Counted from the first letter of the stretch, positions 23,193 through 36,600 are shown. The stretch: 64,000 bases of DNA from Persicaria tinctoria (GCA_037127255.1 JBANSL010000013.1:78735688-78799687), one strand, 5' to 3'. Made by a program: numbers and translations. Notes: a model not told the origin generated them from the letters alone.

Positions 23193-24950
23193 ATAGAGAG
23201 AGAGAATGGATCAAATGTTTACAAGTCTTAACATGTTTTGTGTTAACAAATCTGAGACGTTGATTGGGTGAAAATGAAAGGCTGAGATTTTTATGTAATT
23301 TTTATTAATTAAAAATAAAAATGAAAAAAAATAAACCCCATAGCTCTACAAAGTCGCGTGTATCACAATCTCAGCCCTAACCACAATTCATCATCTTCAA
23401 AAGGCGGAAGCGATGGCGATGGGAACACCGTCTCTTCTATCGCCCTCCTCGGCTCGCCGCAACCCCGACGGCCTCCCTCGCTCGGATTCGAGATGGTGGC
23501 CAGCACCGGCCTCCCTCCTCGACTCTCAATTTGAGGAAGCCGATGTCAAGCATCGTCGTAGCCGGAACCCTAGGTGGCGACATCTGCGGAACAGAGAAAG
23601 TAGAGATAGAGAGAAACGCCGTTGCGGAACAATCGCACGTCGTCGGAAACCGCCGCCGCTGGGATCTCTTGTCAGCAGCACTATGTCGGTTTAGTGGTTT
23701 TCGGCAGATTCGTGGGGGTAATGCAACAACAGTCCCTATGTTCAGCCTTTGGTTGGTTACTATTGTTCATGTTTGTCAACGCCGTTGGTTTCTTTCTGTT
23801 GCACGGCTTCATTGGGCACCTTTTCAGTTGGAGTCTTTGCCCCGTTGAGCTCTTCCGTATTTATGGGTTTTCTGTTGCACGGGTTCATCATTTTTTTGTA
23901 GTTCAACTCTGTGTGTCACTCTTTGCGTTAGTCAAACAGTTGAGGCAAATCCAGGGATACATTATCATTGCATTGTGTAGTTAAACTGAGTGTGTCTTGT
24001 GACATCTTGTACTCTTAAATTACAATTGAAGTATGGAACTCAAATATGCATCCACAGTTCTCCAGACAGGTTTCAGTCATAAAGGTTAAGGCTAATCCAG
24101 GGATCATTGCATTGTTTCATACTTGAATTTCAGGGTTTTTTTTTTGTCTTTGAATTTCAGGGTTTTTTTTGTCTTTGAATTTCAGGTTTTTTTTTTGTTG
24201 AATCAACATTTTTTTTTTTGTATTCGACAACTTCATAGTGATATTCGGTGATAATAAGCAATTATTCGTTGGAATTCATATGATTGTTCTATTAATCTCA
24301 TGTTCAGAGTCACTATTCGACAAGTTCATAGTTTCTATTCGGTAATAATAAGGAATTATTCGGTGATAGTAAGGAATTATTCGACAAGTTCACAATTTCT
24401 ATTCGGTAATAATAAGGAATTATTCGGTGATAGTAAAGAATTATTCATATGTATGTGGTTAATTAGAGGTGGAAATCAAGAATTACATTTATATATTCTT
24501 TTAACCTAGCGAATAATTACTGTTAACTTGACGAATAATTACTATCAGTCTAGCGAATAGTTGAAAAATTGACCAACCCTTTTGCTATTATTGATAACTC
24601 ATATTTATAGACGAATAATAACAATCAATTTAGCGAATAATTACTATTATCCTAGCGAATATTTACTATTATCCTAGCGAATATTTACTATTATCCTAGC
24701 GAATATTTTCATCGAACGCATAGTGGAAGCAAAATCTCCTCATCCCAAAAAAAAAATGTTAACTAAAAAAATCAACGCACGCGCTTACTCTACAGCAAGT
24801 TGGATATTAAAGTGGTGGGACCTACTCTTTTTTATTTAAATAAAAAGGGAAAGTCTCAATTAATCTCACCCATTCATTCCTAATCAATCAATGGCCTATA
24901 TTTGTTAACACAAAACACAATAAGGGGTGTAAACATCTGACCCAACCTCT
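23193..24950. mobile_element. MULE-like element with about 60-bp inverted ends
   Basis: The left end reads ATCAAATGTTTACAAGTC then TTTTGTGTTAACAAAT. The reverse complement of the right end reads GTCAGATGTTTACACCCC then the same TTTTGTGTTAACAAAT. Both lie in TA-rich target DNA, so a duplication cannot be scored. The interior contains a GC-rich block (23400-23700), gaatttcagggtttttt repeats (24130-24190), ATTATTCG-type motifs (24220-24450) and a 24-bp tattatcctagcgaat repeat (24640-24710). No transposase. Confidence 0.65.
23413..23694 (+). CDS. Short GC-rich open frame inside MULE-like element, 93 aa, unrecognised
   Basis: The frame opens MAMGTPSLLSPSSARRNPDG and is rich in Arg, Ser and Pro. 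GC content jumps relative to its surroundings, as in Pack-MULE gene capture, and ends at about 23700. I recognise no domain. It may be the captured first exon or 5' leader of a host gene, or non-coding. There is no evidence that it is expressed. Confidence 0.2.
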   Translation: MAMGTPSLLSPSSARRNPDGLPRSDSRWWPAPASLLDSQFEEADVKHRRSRNPRWRHLRNRESRDREKRRCGTIARRRKPPPLGSLVSSTMSV

Positions 24951-24967
24951 ATATATATATATATATA

Positions 24968-25401
24968 GAGGTTGGGTCATGTGTTAACAACTCTTACGGT
25001 GTTAAATGTTAACAAATCAATATTCGGGAAAATTTATCAAATATTCATCACAGTCACTCAATTATTCATCAAAGTTTTTGTTAAAATTAATCAAATATTC
25101 ATCACAGTCACTCAATTATTCACAACTTCCCAAATATTCATCAATATTCACCAACATTTTAAGAAATATTCATCACATTAACGCAATTACGAGATTGGAG
25201 GTAGATACACGCGCAAGGGTTTGAGTTTTTTGGGTGATAATTTTTTTTAATTGGCAATAATTATTAATTGAAATGAATTTCTTGAATGTTGTCGAAAAGC
25301 TTTGATGAATAATTGAGTTACTGTGATGAATATTTGATAAATTTTGTCGAATATTGATTTGTTAACATTTAACACCGTAAGAGCTGTTAACATTTGATCC
25401 G

Positions 25402-25403
<2 letters not shown>
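24968..25403. mobile_element. Foldback-type element with about 100-bp inverted ends
   Basis: The left arm (from 24972, containing ACGGTGTTAAATGTTAACAA and CAAATATTCATCACAGT) is repeated almost exactly in reverse complement up to 25400. This leaves about 230 bp between the arms. It has no coding capacity. It meets the preceding MULE-like element across a perfect 42-bp palindrome. Confidence 0.75.

Positions 25404-25481
<78 letters not shown>
25404..25481. repeat. (TA)n microsatellite
   Basis: About 39 TA dinucleotides, following the right end of the foldback element. Confidence 0.97.
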
Positions 25482-25485
<4 letters not shown>

Positions 25486-25548
25486 TGATGATAAGAATTT
25501 ATTATTCAAATGATAAAAATTAATTACAATCAATCAATCCAATATATA

Positions 25549-28470
25549 TAATACTAAAACAGAGACGTGGAAATCTTATGCGACAGGCTCTAGTGCAATT
25601 CGTTTACGTGTCGTTCTCTAGTGCAATCTGACTGAGTTTTTTTCTGACACGTCAATTAATGAGTATCCAATAAATTTAAAACGATTTAATATATTTATCT
25701 ACATGTATTTTCAATCAATTTTTTATCTACGTGTATTATATATTGATTAGTTTAAAGATAGATTTTAAAAAGATCTTAGTGTGTGTACGTTGTGTCATTA
25801 GGATTAATTTGGATTAAAACGCTATAAAAAAGGATTTGGATTAAAAAGGTGAGGAGCACCAAATTTACCGAATTCAAATTTGCTAGACCGAATTGGTTAT
25901 TTAATTTAAATATTTTATAAAAAGAAATTATACATTTTTTTTGGTTATTACTTACTATTTTTTAAAATATACATATATGATGCAGTGTTTGTAAAGCGCC
26001 AATGTCTCACATTTCTAGATATAAACAGTTGAATGCACTAATATAGAGAGTGTTTTAAATTATTATTATTTTGCCGTTTGATTTTTTAATAACTTGATTG
26101 GTTGATTTGGATATTAAACAAATATTTTTTGTTGTAATAAGCCCAAGGGTAAAACCAAATACTTTGTTAGGTAATACAATATATTCTTAAGGTCTTGGTG
26201 TCCATTTTCGTCTCCACGATACAGTTTTGTCTAATTATGATGTGATCAAATAAATATTTAAGAATATATTTTGGTTTTATAAGGGATTAAAATTAATTTT
26301 GTTTGTAGAATATTTTTATATATTTTTAGTTATGCAAAGCTTTTTATTTTATTTTATTTATATAGAGATTTTTTATATGTAATTTTGTGGGGCTTAGTAT
26401 TGTTACTAACGAAAATCTAATTTTTTGAATTTAATTAGTTATGAAATTTAAAGGATCTGCTTAAGAAATTCTATTTTTTTCTAAAGTATGGACCATATAT
26501 ATTATATGAGAATAATAAAGGTTAAGGGACCGATAATAAATTAAATTATAAATTTAGTGAATTGAGATTAAATAAATTTATTATTGAGTAGATAAAAGTG
26601 ATTTGACTTATTAACTTATTTCCTTAAGATATGACATATGTTAGGGAAAAAATTAAAATAAATATGGTTAAACAATCATAAATATTATACATTTCAAAAT
26701 CGACCAAATTTGAAATATATGAAACCAAATTTAACTTATAAGTTTGATGTGTTCATGAATAGCTTATCTCAAATATAGTAGCTGGGGCAAAAATGTCATA
26801 ATAACACTTTTTTTTATAAGTAATAGCATATTTACTTAATTAAGTTATGAAAATGAACATTTAGCAAAATAGCCTATCTGAAACGTACATTTACCAAATT
26901 TTACCATTTTTGAATAGGTTGTTATTTTTTTTTTTATAGTGATTAGGTTATCAATTATATCATATTTATGATAGTTAATTAAATTATAAACGATGTTTCT
27001 AATTTTATATTACCAAGGACATAAGTTAAGTAACATTAATTAAATGAGATTTTTCCAAATTTAGCTATTTAAAATTGTTTTTGTTTGTTATGCATTTAGT
27101 GATAGAGAAATCTTTACTAATTAAGGTTTTTAGCCTATATCAGCATATCGTAATACTTCAGTGATAACATCAATCATGTCTCAATATAAAGAAGCAAAAT
27201 AATCAAAATCAATATGATAATTAGAGAGAAAGCACATTAGAGCAAACCTCGTCCGCCTCATGATGGTTTTGAATGAACATTCACATCTATATAAATATAT
27301 TGTACAACTTAATATTTGAAACTAACAAAAGAAACTAAATGTATGCTTTTTTTAAAGATACGTTAAGACTTAATAATGAATTTGTTTATAAATTTGAAAA
27401 TTTAAGTTTTCTATAACTTTCGGTATAATATATTTTGTTATAAATCCAAACTGGAGGTGTTTGAGAAATGAAGAACTAGGAAAATAGTCAAGTTGAAAAT
27501 TTGTTAACAAAATCCATCTTAAAAAAAAAAACAGATAACGATCTATGAAATCAAGGGCCAAATTTGCTAGCCTCTCAAAGTAGATCGGTAAAGTATTAAA
27601 TATTTAAGTTACAAAGATAATTATCAAGTTATTGACTAAAAAATAAAAGTTTCAATAGAAAATGTAACTTTGTTCAAATTCAACCGTGTAAGCATAATTA
27701 TTGCTATTTAATTAAGTTTTTAATCTGAATTTTTTTTTTCTAGTTTAGGCATTTATAAAATACCATTTATGTAGTGCAAGTTACACAAAAAATCTTTTAA
27801 AAACTTACGCTACAATAAAGAAATTATTTTTTTTACTGAAAAACAATTATTTACTTTTGAATAAACTTATAATCATTTATAGTGAAAATATTTGGTTTTG
27901 TTGTACGCATATTTAGTTTGGTTTCAACATCTTATTGGAAATCAACACTTTATGTCAAATAAAATTAGTTTTATCATCTACAATCATTAGGTCCTGATTT
28001 ATTTCATAAAGTATCAAATAAAATAAATAATTATATTGCACGAAATGATTGAAACACTATTGTAAAATTATTATATATTTAAGTATGAAACTCAAGTAAA
28101 TAAAGTTAAAAAACTGTATTAAAATATAAGATCAACATATTGTATTAGCTAGCATTGGTAACCAAGTTTTGAAAAATATTCCTAAACTATTAGAAAAACT
28201 TCTTCAATGAATTTAGATAAACATTGATAACTATTTTCGGTTGAATATCAATTATTGACATTTTTAAAATTGGGTAGATGACCCATATAAAATCTCATAT
28301 ATTTGAATAACAAATTTTTATTTAAACTACAATATTGGAGTAATTAATAATTAAGTTAATTAATTATTTAAGGTGGGTCCAAGAGACACAATAATTTGCC
28401 ACATGAGATTTTTAGGTCTACAATTAAGGAGAGTTTGCCAAGTGGCATCATTAACATCTGTTTTAGTATT
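25549..28470. other. Gene-free AT-rich interval bounded by Helitron-like 5' termini
   Basis: The left end carries ATACTAAAACAGAGACGTGG in plus orientation. The right end carries the same terminus inverted (CATCTGTTTTAGTATTATA). I see no GC hairpin of the 3' type between them, so these may be two partial elements. The DNA is strongly AT-rich throughout. Frames here are short and random-looking, and no gene or RNA was recognised. Confidence 0.45.
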
Positions 28471-28473
28471 ATA

Positions 28474-29048
28474 CTAGTATATGTTACCCGCCCGTTGTGC
28501 GGTTTTTTTATAATTATATTATGTATTTTTTATATTAAGTTTTTTAATTAAAGTTTGAAGGTCAAAATAAATAAGTTTTAATGACTCAAAAGGATAACAC
28601 CATATGATAAGTTTTTTACCTAATTTTTTATATCGGATATATAAAAAGCAGGACCATTAATTTTTATATATATTGGATATAAAATAAATTAAAAATAAGT
28701 ATACGACGATCTTAATTAAAAATAAATTAATTTTTTATATAAATTTCTCAATTTTGATATATTACAGTAATTAATAATGTTATATGCTAAAAGATTTGAT
28801 ATAAATCTTCTAGGTAAATACTCTGTATTAATCAAGATATGACTATATTTAAATTATTTTTTAAAAAATTGCTTAATTGTAATTATCAATTAAGGTGGAC
28901 ATATAAGATGATATGTGGTTAAAAGAAAATAATTAATTGACATGACTTAAATTTATTGGATTCTAATTAATTAACGTGTCAACAAACTCGGATCAGATTG
29001 CACAAAAACCCGCCACATCGGATTTTCACGTCTCTATTTTAGTATTAT
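28474..29048 (-). mobile_element. Helitron-like element, minus orientation, about 575 bp
   Basis: The plus strand opens CTAG, spacer, then TTACCCGCCCGTTGTGCGG, the reverse of the 3' hairpin end. It closes CACGTCTCTATTTTAGTATTATA, the reverse of the 5' end. It directly abuts another 5' terminus on its left (28470). No coding capacity. Confidence 0.6.
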
Positions 29049-29673
29049 ACTTGTTTTTGTTACTCGTGTCATTGCTCATTTTGTTAATACATTATATTTA
29101 ACAATATTAAAAAAAAAATTTGTTAATTTTATATGAAGATTAAAATAGTTTATTTGAGATGCACATAGGATGACACGTAGATAAAATATATGAGGTCATT
29201 GTCTAACATGGGTTAAATGTATAGATTCTATTTTATTATATGTTTAATTTGTTTTTAATAAATAATAAGTATAAGATTATTAAAAATGTTACAAAACATT
29301 AGTAATATGTTACGTACATTGTCCGTTGAATAATAAACATAAAATAGTTTAGAAAGATTATATTTTGGACATAGGCCGGGAATTTAAGTTCATTTATTTT
29401 GGATATAGCATTATAGATTGAATGATTTGAAGTACGGAAGATTTTATTATATTAGATTTTTAAGTTTTAAGATTTTACAGGGAATTCGTTATATTCAATT
29501 TCAATTTCATTTATTTTAGATATAGAGATATTTCATTTATTTTGGATATAATTTTAGTGCTTTTTATGATATATTTATAAGGCTTTTTGGTTTATCAAAA
29601 TTCATTAGATTTATACTCCGTATTAGATTACATGACAAAATTTTGGATATAGAATAAGTACGCTGTTGTTAAA

Positions 29674-30953
29674 GTTTTTATATTAGATATATTATTAATT
29701 GATATAAATAAATCTAATGAATTTTGATTAAAACAATCATATTACAATACAATCTATATATAATACTTAGAGTTTGTTGATAAGAACGCATGTTACTTAG
29801 TTTATAATATATAATATTATATATTACAATAATCGAAACACACTAATCAGTTCTTTAAAACTTTTTTCAGTGAATTGGAGAAAGCTGAGGGGTAATGCGG
29901 TAATATCTCAATAAGCATTTAGATATACTCGTATTATATTCCATTTTGACCAAATATTAGATAGATTATTTGATTTAAAATGATAAGTTTTATAACTAAT
30001 TAAGATAAAATGTTGAATATTTAAAAAAAAAAAAAGAGGGCCCATCAATTGAGATGACAAAATTATACTCCCTCCGTTCAACAAAACTTGACGTTTTACT
30101 ATTCATGCACGTTTTTTTAGGAGCTAAAAACTATATAAAATATCGACTTTTTAAATAATTTTTTTTAACAAATTCGTAGTTATTATTAATAAGTACAAAC
30201 TTGTTAAAAAAATTTTTTTTAAAAAATGAATATTTTATATAGTTTTTATCATTCTAAAAAAGCGTGCGTGAATAGTAAACGACAAGTTTTGTTGAACGGA
30301 GGGAGTATTGGTTTATTAATTGATGTGACCCAAAAATATAATACAATTTTAATTTAGAAAATGACACATAAGCAAAAATAATCCGGTTTAATCCAGAAAA
30401 TTCCGTGTTCATGAGGTCGCATCAACGGCCTCTGTTTTTATATTAGATATATTATTAATTGATATAAATAAATATAATGAATTTTGAGTAAAACAATCAT
30501 ATTACAATACAATCTATATATAATACTTATAGTTTGTTTATAAGAACGCATGTTACTTAGTTTATAATATATAATATTATATATTACAATAATCGAAACA
30601 CACTAATCGGTCCTTTACAACTTTTTTCAGTGAATTGGAGAAAGCTGAGGGGTAATGCGGCAATATATCAATAAGCATTTAGATATATTATATTCCATTT
30701 TGACTAAATATTAGATAGATTATTTGATTTAAAATGATAAGTTTTATAACTAATTAAGATAAAATGTTGAATATTTAAAAAAAAATAAGAGGGCCCATTA
30801 ATTGAGATGACAAAATTATATTGGTTTATTAATTGATGTGACCCAAAAATATAATACCATTTTAATTCAGAAAATGACACATAAGCAAAAATAATCCCAT
30901 TTAATCCAGAAAATTCTGTGCCCGTGAGGTCACGTCAGCGGCCTCTGTTTTAG
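29674..30953. repeat. Direct tandem duplication of about 520 bp
   Basis: Unit 1 is 29674-30433 and unit 2 is 30434-30953. Both begin gtttttatattagatatatt and are almost identical. Unit 1 is 240 bases longer because it contains the Stowaway MITE (30068-30305) plus its TA duplication. Confidence 0.93.
30068..30305. mobile_element. Stowaway (Tc1/mariner) MITE, copy 1
   Basis: 238 bp with ends CTCCCTCCGTTCAACAAAAC and GTTTTGTTGAACGGAGGGAG as inverted repeats, between TA duplications (30066-30067 and 30306-30307). The empty site survives in the second tandem unit (ttatattgg near 30817). Confidence 0.95.
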
Positions 30954-30962
30954 TATATTATA

Positions 30963-31362
30963 CTAGTATTCGTTACCCGCGCGTTTGCGCGTTTTGTTAA
31001 TAAATTATATTTTATTATATTAAGATATGCCCCAATGATATAAATTATAATAACATATGCCCCAATGACATAACTATATTTGATGGATATATCTTTGCAA
31101 AAAATTTCATCATATTTGACGGCATGGACTTTTTTTTTTATTAGGATATAATGTTATATACTTATATTGGATAGATTATTTGATCTAAAAAGATAATTTT
31201 TTACCTAACTATATTTGCTTATTAATTGATGTGGCCCAAAAAGATAATAACATTTTAATTAAGAATATGACATATATGAAAAAATAATCCCGTTTTAATC
31301 CAGAAAATTCCATGGAGGTGAAATCGCACCAGAGCCCGTTTCAAATCTTTGCTTTAGTATTT
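30963..31362 (-). mobile_element. Helitron-like element, minus orientation, about 400 bp
   Basis: The plus strand opens CTAG, spacer, TTACCCGCGCGTTTGCGCG, a clear 3' hairpin end in reverse. It closes with TTTGCTTTAGTATTTTATA, a slightly degraded 5' terminus, followed by a gatata microsatellite (31363-31384). From there to 32157 the DNA is AT-rich with decayed Helitron-like sequence and no gene. Confidence 0.62.
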
Positions 31363-32157
31363 TATATATAGATATAGATATAGATAAAAAGTCACTAATA
31401 AAGATATATAACATTTTATTATTTGAATTAATTGTGATTATTTATGAAAGTGTGGATCCATAATTGTATGAGGTGGCTAAAATATACTCCGTATGTGATT
31501 GAAGAATGATTTTGTTCTCCCCTTTTAAACGTTGTTTTACTAACTTTAATCATATTAATTTGTATTCTCTATCAGTTCTCTTAAGTTCCATATATAAGTA
31601 TTTAACCAAAATTTAATGATATGGTTCAATTCAATATGATAATAAAGATCACATATTAATTTTTTTTTAAATAACTTGGATTTACTATTTAATAAAATTA
31701 GCTTGACGTGGCTAAAAGATGAGGATTATGTTAACTAAATTTTTATAGCTTTATAGTCACTTAATGTATTGGTCTAAAAAGATAAGATTTTTACCTAATT
31801 ATATTGGTTTATTAATTGATATACCCAAAAATATAATACGTATTTAATTCAGAATATGACACGTAAGCAAAAATAATCCCGCTCTAATCCCCAGAATATG
31901 ACACGGAGCGCACTCACTTATTGGTTTTATTATTTAAATTAATTTTAATTATTATTAAAGGTATGCTAAACTTAAATGAGATGGACAATATTTTTTAATA
32001 ATAAAACCTCATATCTTTATCTATTATTTGATGTGAATAGTGGTGGAAACTCAGGAGCAGCCATAATCGATCAATTATACAATAATAATACGGCGTAGTT
32101 AATATCTATTTCAATGAGAAAAGATCGATATTTTTTTATTCTTCTCGCTTATTAAAT

Positions 32158-33112
32158 AGGGTGATTTTGGTAGAGGGCCTTTTTTGAATATTCAATTAGT
32201 CACCTAGGTTATTAATTAATTTAATTAGTTTTGCCCTAACCCCTTCCCAATTGGGTGGGTTGGTCAATGGTCAACCGTTTGACCATTGACCGATCAACGG
32301 TTGACCGTTGACCGGTCAACGTTGACCAACTCATTTTGATGCCAACTTTTTTTTTTTTTTGATGCCAACTTTTTTTTTAGTGATGCCATATTTTACCGTT
32401 TTGATGCCAAAATTTTACTATATTTTATTTTCACTTTGATGCCATTTTTTTATGTCAATTTTTTTATAATATTTTTTTTTACCGTGATGCCATATTTTTG
32501 ATGATATTTTTTCAAAGTAGTATTTTTGATGACATTTTTTTCTTTAATGTGATACAAATTTTTCAAAATGGCATCAATGGTCAACGTGACATTAGAGTAA
32601 ACAAAAAATGTCATCAAAGTTTAAAAAAAGTGTCATCCAATAATTTAATTAGAAAAGTGGCATCAGATTGAAAATAAAATGTAATAAAATTTTGGCATCA
32701 AAACGGTAAAATATGACATCACAAAAAATGTCATCAATGTTTTAAAAAAGTGGCATTAAAAAAAAGTCATCCAATCATTTCATTAGAAAAGTGACAGTAA
32801 GGTGACAATATTTTGATTCCACGTTTTAAGCTCTTATGCCATCAATTATATAAAATTGTCACCACAAAATGTTGGCATCAAAACGGTAAAATATGGCATC
32901 ACAAAAAAAAAAGAAAAAAAAAAGTTGGCATCAAAAAAAAAAAAAAAAGTTGGCATCAAAACAAAAAAAAGTTGGCATCAAAATGGGTTGACCGGTCAAG
33001 AGGGCTAAGCAAGCTAAAAAAACAATTAATGGGCTAAGCATACTAAAAAAACAATTAATGGGCCTATCTAGCTAACCAAATATGCTAAAAGGGCTTTTTC
33101 ACCAAATTCCCT
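32158..33112. mobile_element. Inverted-repeat element built from TGATGCCA / GTTGACC motifs
   Basis: The left half carries repeated ttttgatgccaactttt and a ggtcaacggttgaccg palindromic cluster (32250-32330). The right half carries the complement (gttggcatcaaaa repeated, ggttgaccggtcaag at 32986-33000). The outer edges GGTGATTTTGGTAGAGGGC and GGGCTTTTTCACCAAATTCC are inverted relatives. The two halves could form a long imperfect hairpin. No coding capacity and no clean target duplication. Superfamily unknown. Confidence 0.6.
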
Positions 33113-33662
33113 TAATATGTATCTCGCTATTGAAGTTATATATGTTCAATTAAGATACCCATGTATGTGTTCTCAAACCAAACACATTAATCAAAGTTAT
33201 TTTAGTAGAATTTCGGTCAAATTCAAGCCTCGAAATATTCCAAATCTTTTACTATGGCTATCATATATACAAGATATAAAACTTCTACACTTGAATTTAT
33301 ATCCATTGATAAAATAAAAATATAAAATCCTAGATATAATTTGGTAAAGTATTCATTATTAAAAATATTCTTAAAATGTAACTACCCAAATATGATAACA
33401 ATTTATTATATAGATTAATTAAAAATTTTAATCAAGGTGTATACATGTTAAATGACGTGGTTAAGAGATAGAATCATTAATTGAAATGGTAAAATTATAT
33501 TGGTTTATACATTGATACGGGTACAAAAGATAACATCATATTAATCCAGAATATGACACGTATGCGAATTGCTTAAAAATATGACACGTATGCGAATTGT
33601 ACCGGAGTCCATTTCAGACATCTGTATATATATACATGATAGCAGATTATCTATTTATCGGT

Positions 33663-36600
33663 TGTAAAGGCTCGGATTTTTAAATCCTAATTTTTTCAAT
33701 AAAAAAAATAAAATAAATAAATAATAATTAAAAATGAATTTAAAACGGATTAATCGGATATTTCAAGGAAAACTCGTTCTCAATTTAATAAATCAAACTC
33801 GAAATTCTTGAAGCGAATTCTGGCCCCAATTTTGAACCTTTAAGGATCGATTCCTTCTTTCACCTCGGGATTCAAAAATTTATTCGGATAGCGTTATCTT
33901 TTTCGGTTTTAAAAACCTAATTGACCGATAGAGCAGGAATTTGAGAGACTAACATCAAGAACTAATTCCGGAATTTATTTTCCGAGTATTTCCTTGGGAC
34001 CACATTCCTTGTTTTTTTCCCCTTGTCTCCTTCTTCCATTCCCTATCCGAATTTTAAATTAATTGTTATTTGGGGTAGAATATGGATAAGAATTGTGTTG
34101 GTGTTTGGTTTCTTAAGGAAAACTTTGACCACTTTCATCCCCTTATTTCACTTAGTAGGTCAAAACCTACTCCTCTTTTTGTCTCATTGTTTCAGAAAAA
34201 GGATACCCTCCCCTTTCAATTGTATTACAAATCCAAAATCCAAATGACCTTCCTCTTGTTGCTTTTGGATCCTTTTCGTTTAACAGGAATAAATGCCCAG
34301 CTGTCCTCCACCCCTTTCCTTTGACTCAACCCCACAAACAGTCAAACATCATCTGTTCTCCCCCCTTTTCACTCTGTTGCAGCTGGAGAAATCCAAAACA
34401 ACACACAGCTTCCCTTGTTTTTTCGGTTCAAACCCAAACACATACATCCTCCTATTTTCATTTCATTCCACACCTTCCCATCTTCAATAACCCAGCCCCC
34501 AGTCACCGTCACCTCCCAACTCCGTCGGAGCCGAGCGCCCCTGCTTTCCCCGAGAACCTGAGCACAGAGCACCCAAGCCCTTTTCTTTCGTCCTTTCACA
34601 GCGAGCAGCAGCTCAGATGCTCACCCACTCCTCCCTCGACATCGACGAGACGCCAGGGCCACCCAGCAGACCTCCGACGTCCGCCCGAGCGCACCACCGA
34701 GCCGCCCGAGTCCTTCGTCGCCCTGTTTTCGATTCGAGATCGGTAAGGCTCTCTCCCTCCTTTCAATCGGAATCGCCATAAAGCTCCGCCTTTGAACCTA
34801 TTACCGTTGTTATAGGCTAAGCCAGTGCCGATTCGTCTCCGACGAGGCCCAATCGTGCACCGACGACGTTCCGGCGAGTCGACGCCCTCGGTGAGCGCTT
34901 TCCCCTTCCCCCTTCCTTTCCCTTTCTTTTCATCCATGTGTGTGTCGGGTAGTCGATGTCGGGTATTCGTGGTCGGAATCCTGAATTGTCGCCGGCGAGG
35001 CCCTCCCCTTCCCCTTCGTTTTCCCCGTTGTGTCGAGCAGGGCGTTTTGAGAGATGATGAACAGTAGCCGGCGGGTTCGGTTTTGCTTTATTTCTTTCTT
35101 TCTGACCGGTTCAATGGGTTCCATTTAATTAGTCCGGTTCGGTTCATTTATCAAAATCAGATTTTAAAAGGGGAATTGGGCCTATTTCTTTGGGCTGGAT
35201 TTGGTTGTTTAAAATCAAAGTGCTTTGGGCCTATTTCTTTCAAATAGATCCGATTTTGAGATTTTAAACAAAGATGTCGGATTTCTTTTGAGTTTATAAA
35301 AAAAAAGGGGGCGGTTTTGGGTAATTTAAAAAGGGGTCAGAATTTATAAAATAAAAATGGTTGGGATTTTTAAGGTATGTAGAAATATTTTATGAAAATG
35401 TTTAAAGGAAATAGTATTTGAAATATTATATAATATTATTTGAGATTTGAAATATAAGATATTATTATTGAGATTTAAAACGAAAGAGGAAATTTACGAA
35501 CATTTTTCCAAGGTCGGAATTTCTATCTAATAAACTCGGGTTTCTAAACGGTTTTCGGGACTAACTTGGGAATTATGTGATTGATGACTAACTAGCATGA
35601 TGATGTGATTGATTGACTAATATCATGATTTGCGTGGACTAATAGCATGATGAGACGTTAAAGTTATGTATCGTTGACTTATGCCTTATGAGATATGATG
35701 AATACGATGAACCTTGAGATAAATGACTATGCAGATTATTATTATTGCGAATATATGAAAATGACGGAATGGAACGATGAGAATGATGAGGTCTTACGGG
35801 ATTTGGCAATATGGTAAATGGTTGAGCTTGATAGAACGATGATTGCGATATGTTTGTTATTCTCGTTGAATGATATGCTTGAGTGCTTGGATGATCAGAC
35901 GTAGACTTATACATGTGTTCCTATTCTAGGTGATCTTTAATCTATCGTAATGCTTGTCTTGCTGTTCTGCACCGCCAGGTAAGTCTCTTCGGAGCTTACT
36001 CAGATTGAATAGAGCTATTCCCTGCTTTAGGTGCATGATATACTAGGTGTTGCATTCATGATCAGCATGCCATGTAGTACCATGCTAGGTTGCATCTACG
36101 TTGAGCATCCTATTTCTTTATGCGTATGTAAACAGAACGGCCGTTATCTGTGAAGTAACTAGAGTCATTGCTAGGGTCATAGGACGACCCAGTCTCATCG
36201 GGTCCCGTCCTGAGTCAATCGAGTCATGCACTTCCTTATATTATGAGATGCCTGCGGGCTTTATTGTGGAGCGGGTTAGGCATGCGTGCCGCCCTATTAT
36301 GAATGAATGCATTCACGAGCTGGCCAGTCTCCACCTATCGGAAGGGGTGGAGGTAGGAGAGGGACATACCACTTGGTATTCTGTGCTAAGGCCTTATTAT
36401 TATTATGCACTTGATCTTAGGAGCATGTTAGTGTGTTAATATTCCGCCATGCATCTAGAAGCATCTTTATTAGGTATAGCGTGTATGTGTGCTTAGGGTT
36501 GGGATGCAGAGCTAAAGTGGGCATCGATCTGATCCCGCCCCATATCAAATTTTTTAGGTATCCGTTATGCTTACTACTGTTGATGCTGATTTGAGTCCAT

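Larger units (their letters stand above)
29050..30958 (-). mobile_element. Helitron-like element with an internal tandem duplication
   Basis: The left edge (tactcgtgtcattgctcattttgttaat, 29060 region) is a decayed 3' hairpin end. The right edge CGGCCTCTGTTTTAGTATATTATA is the 5' terminus. It lies head-to-tail with neighbours on both sides. The interior contains a 0.5-kb tandem duplication, one copy of which is interrupted by a Stowaway MITE. Confidence 0.5.

Noticed and set aside
29674..30953. Regularly repeated blocks considered as a CRISPR or satellite array
   Set aside because: Only two 520-bp direct units, in eukaryotic transposon sequence; no short repeat-spacer pattern.
34321..34937. 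Overlapping 113-141 codon frames on both strands
   Set aside because: They lie in the GC-rich part of a solo LTR, overlap each other on opposite strands, are Pro/Arg low-complexity and match no family.
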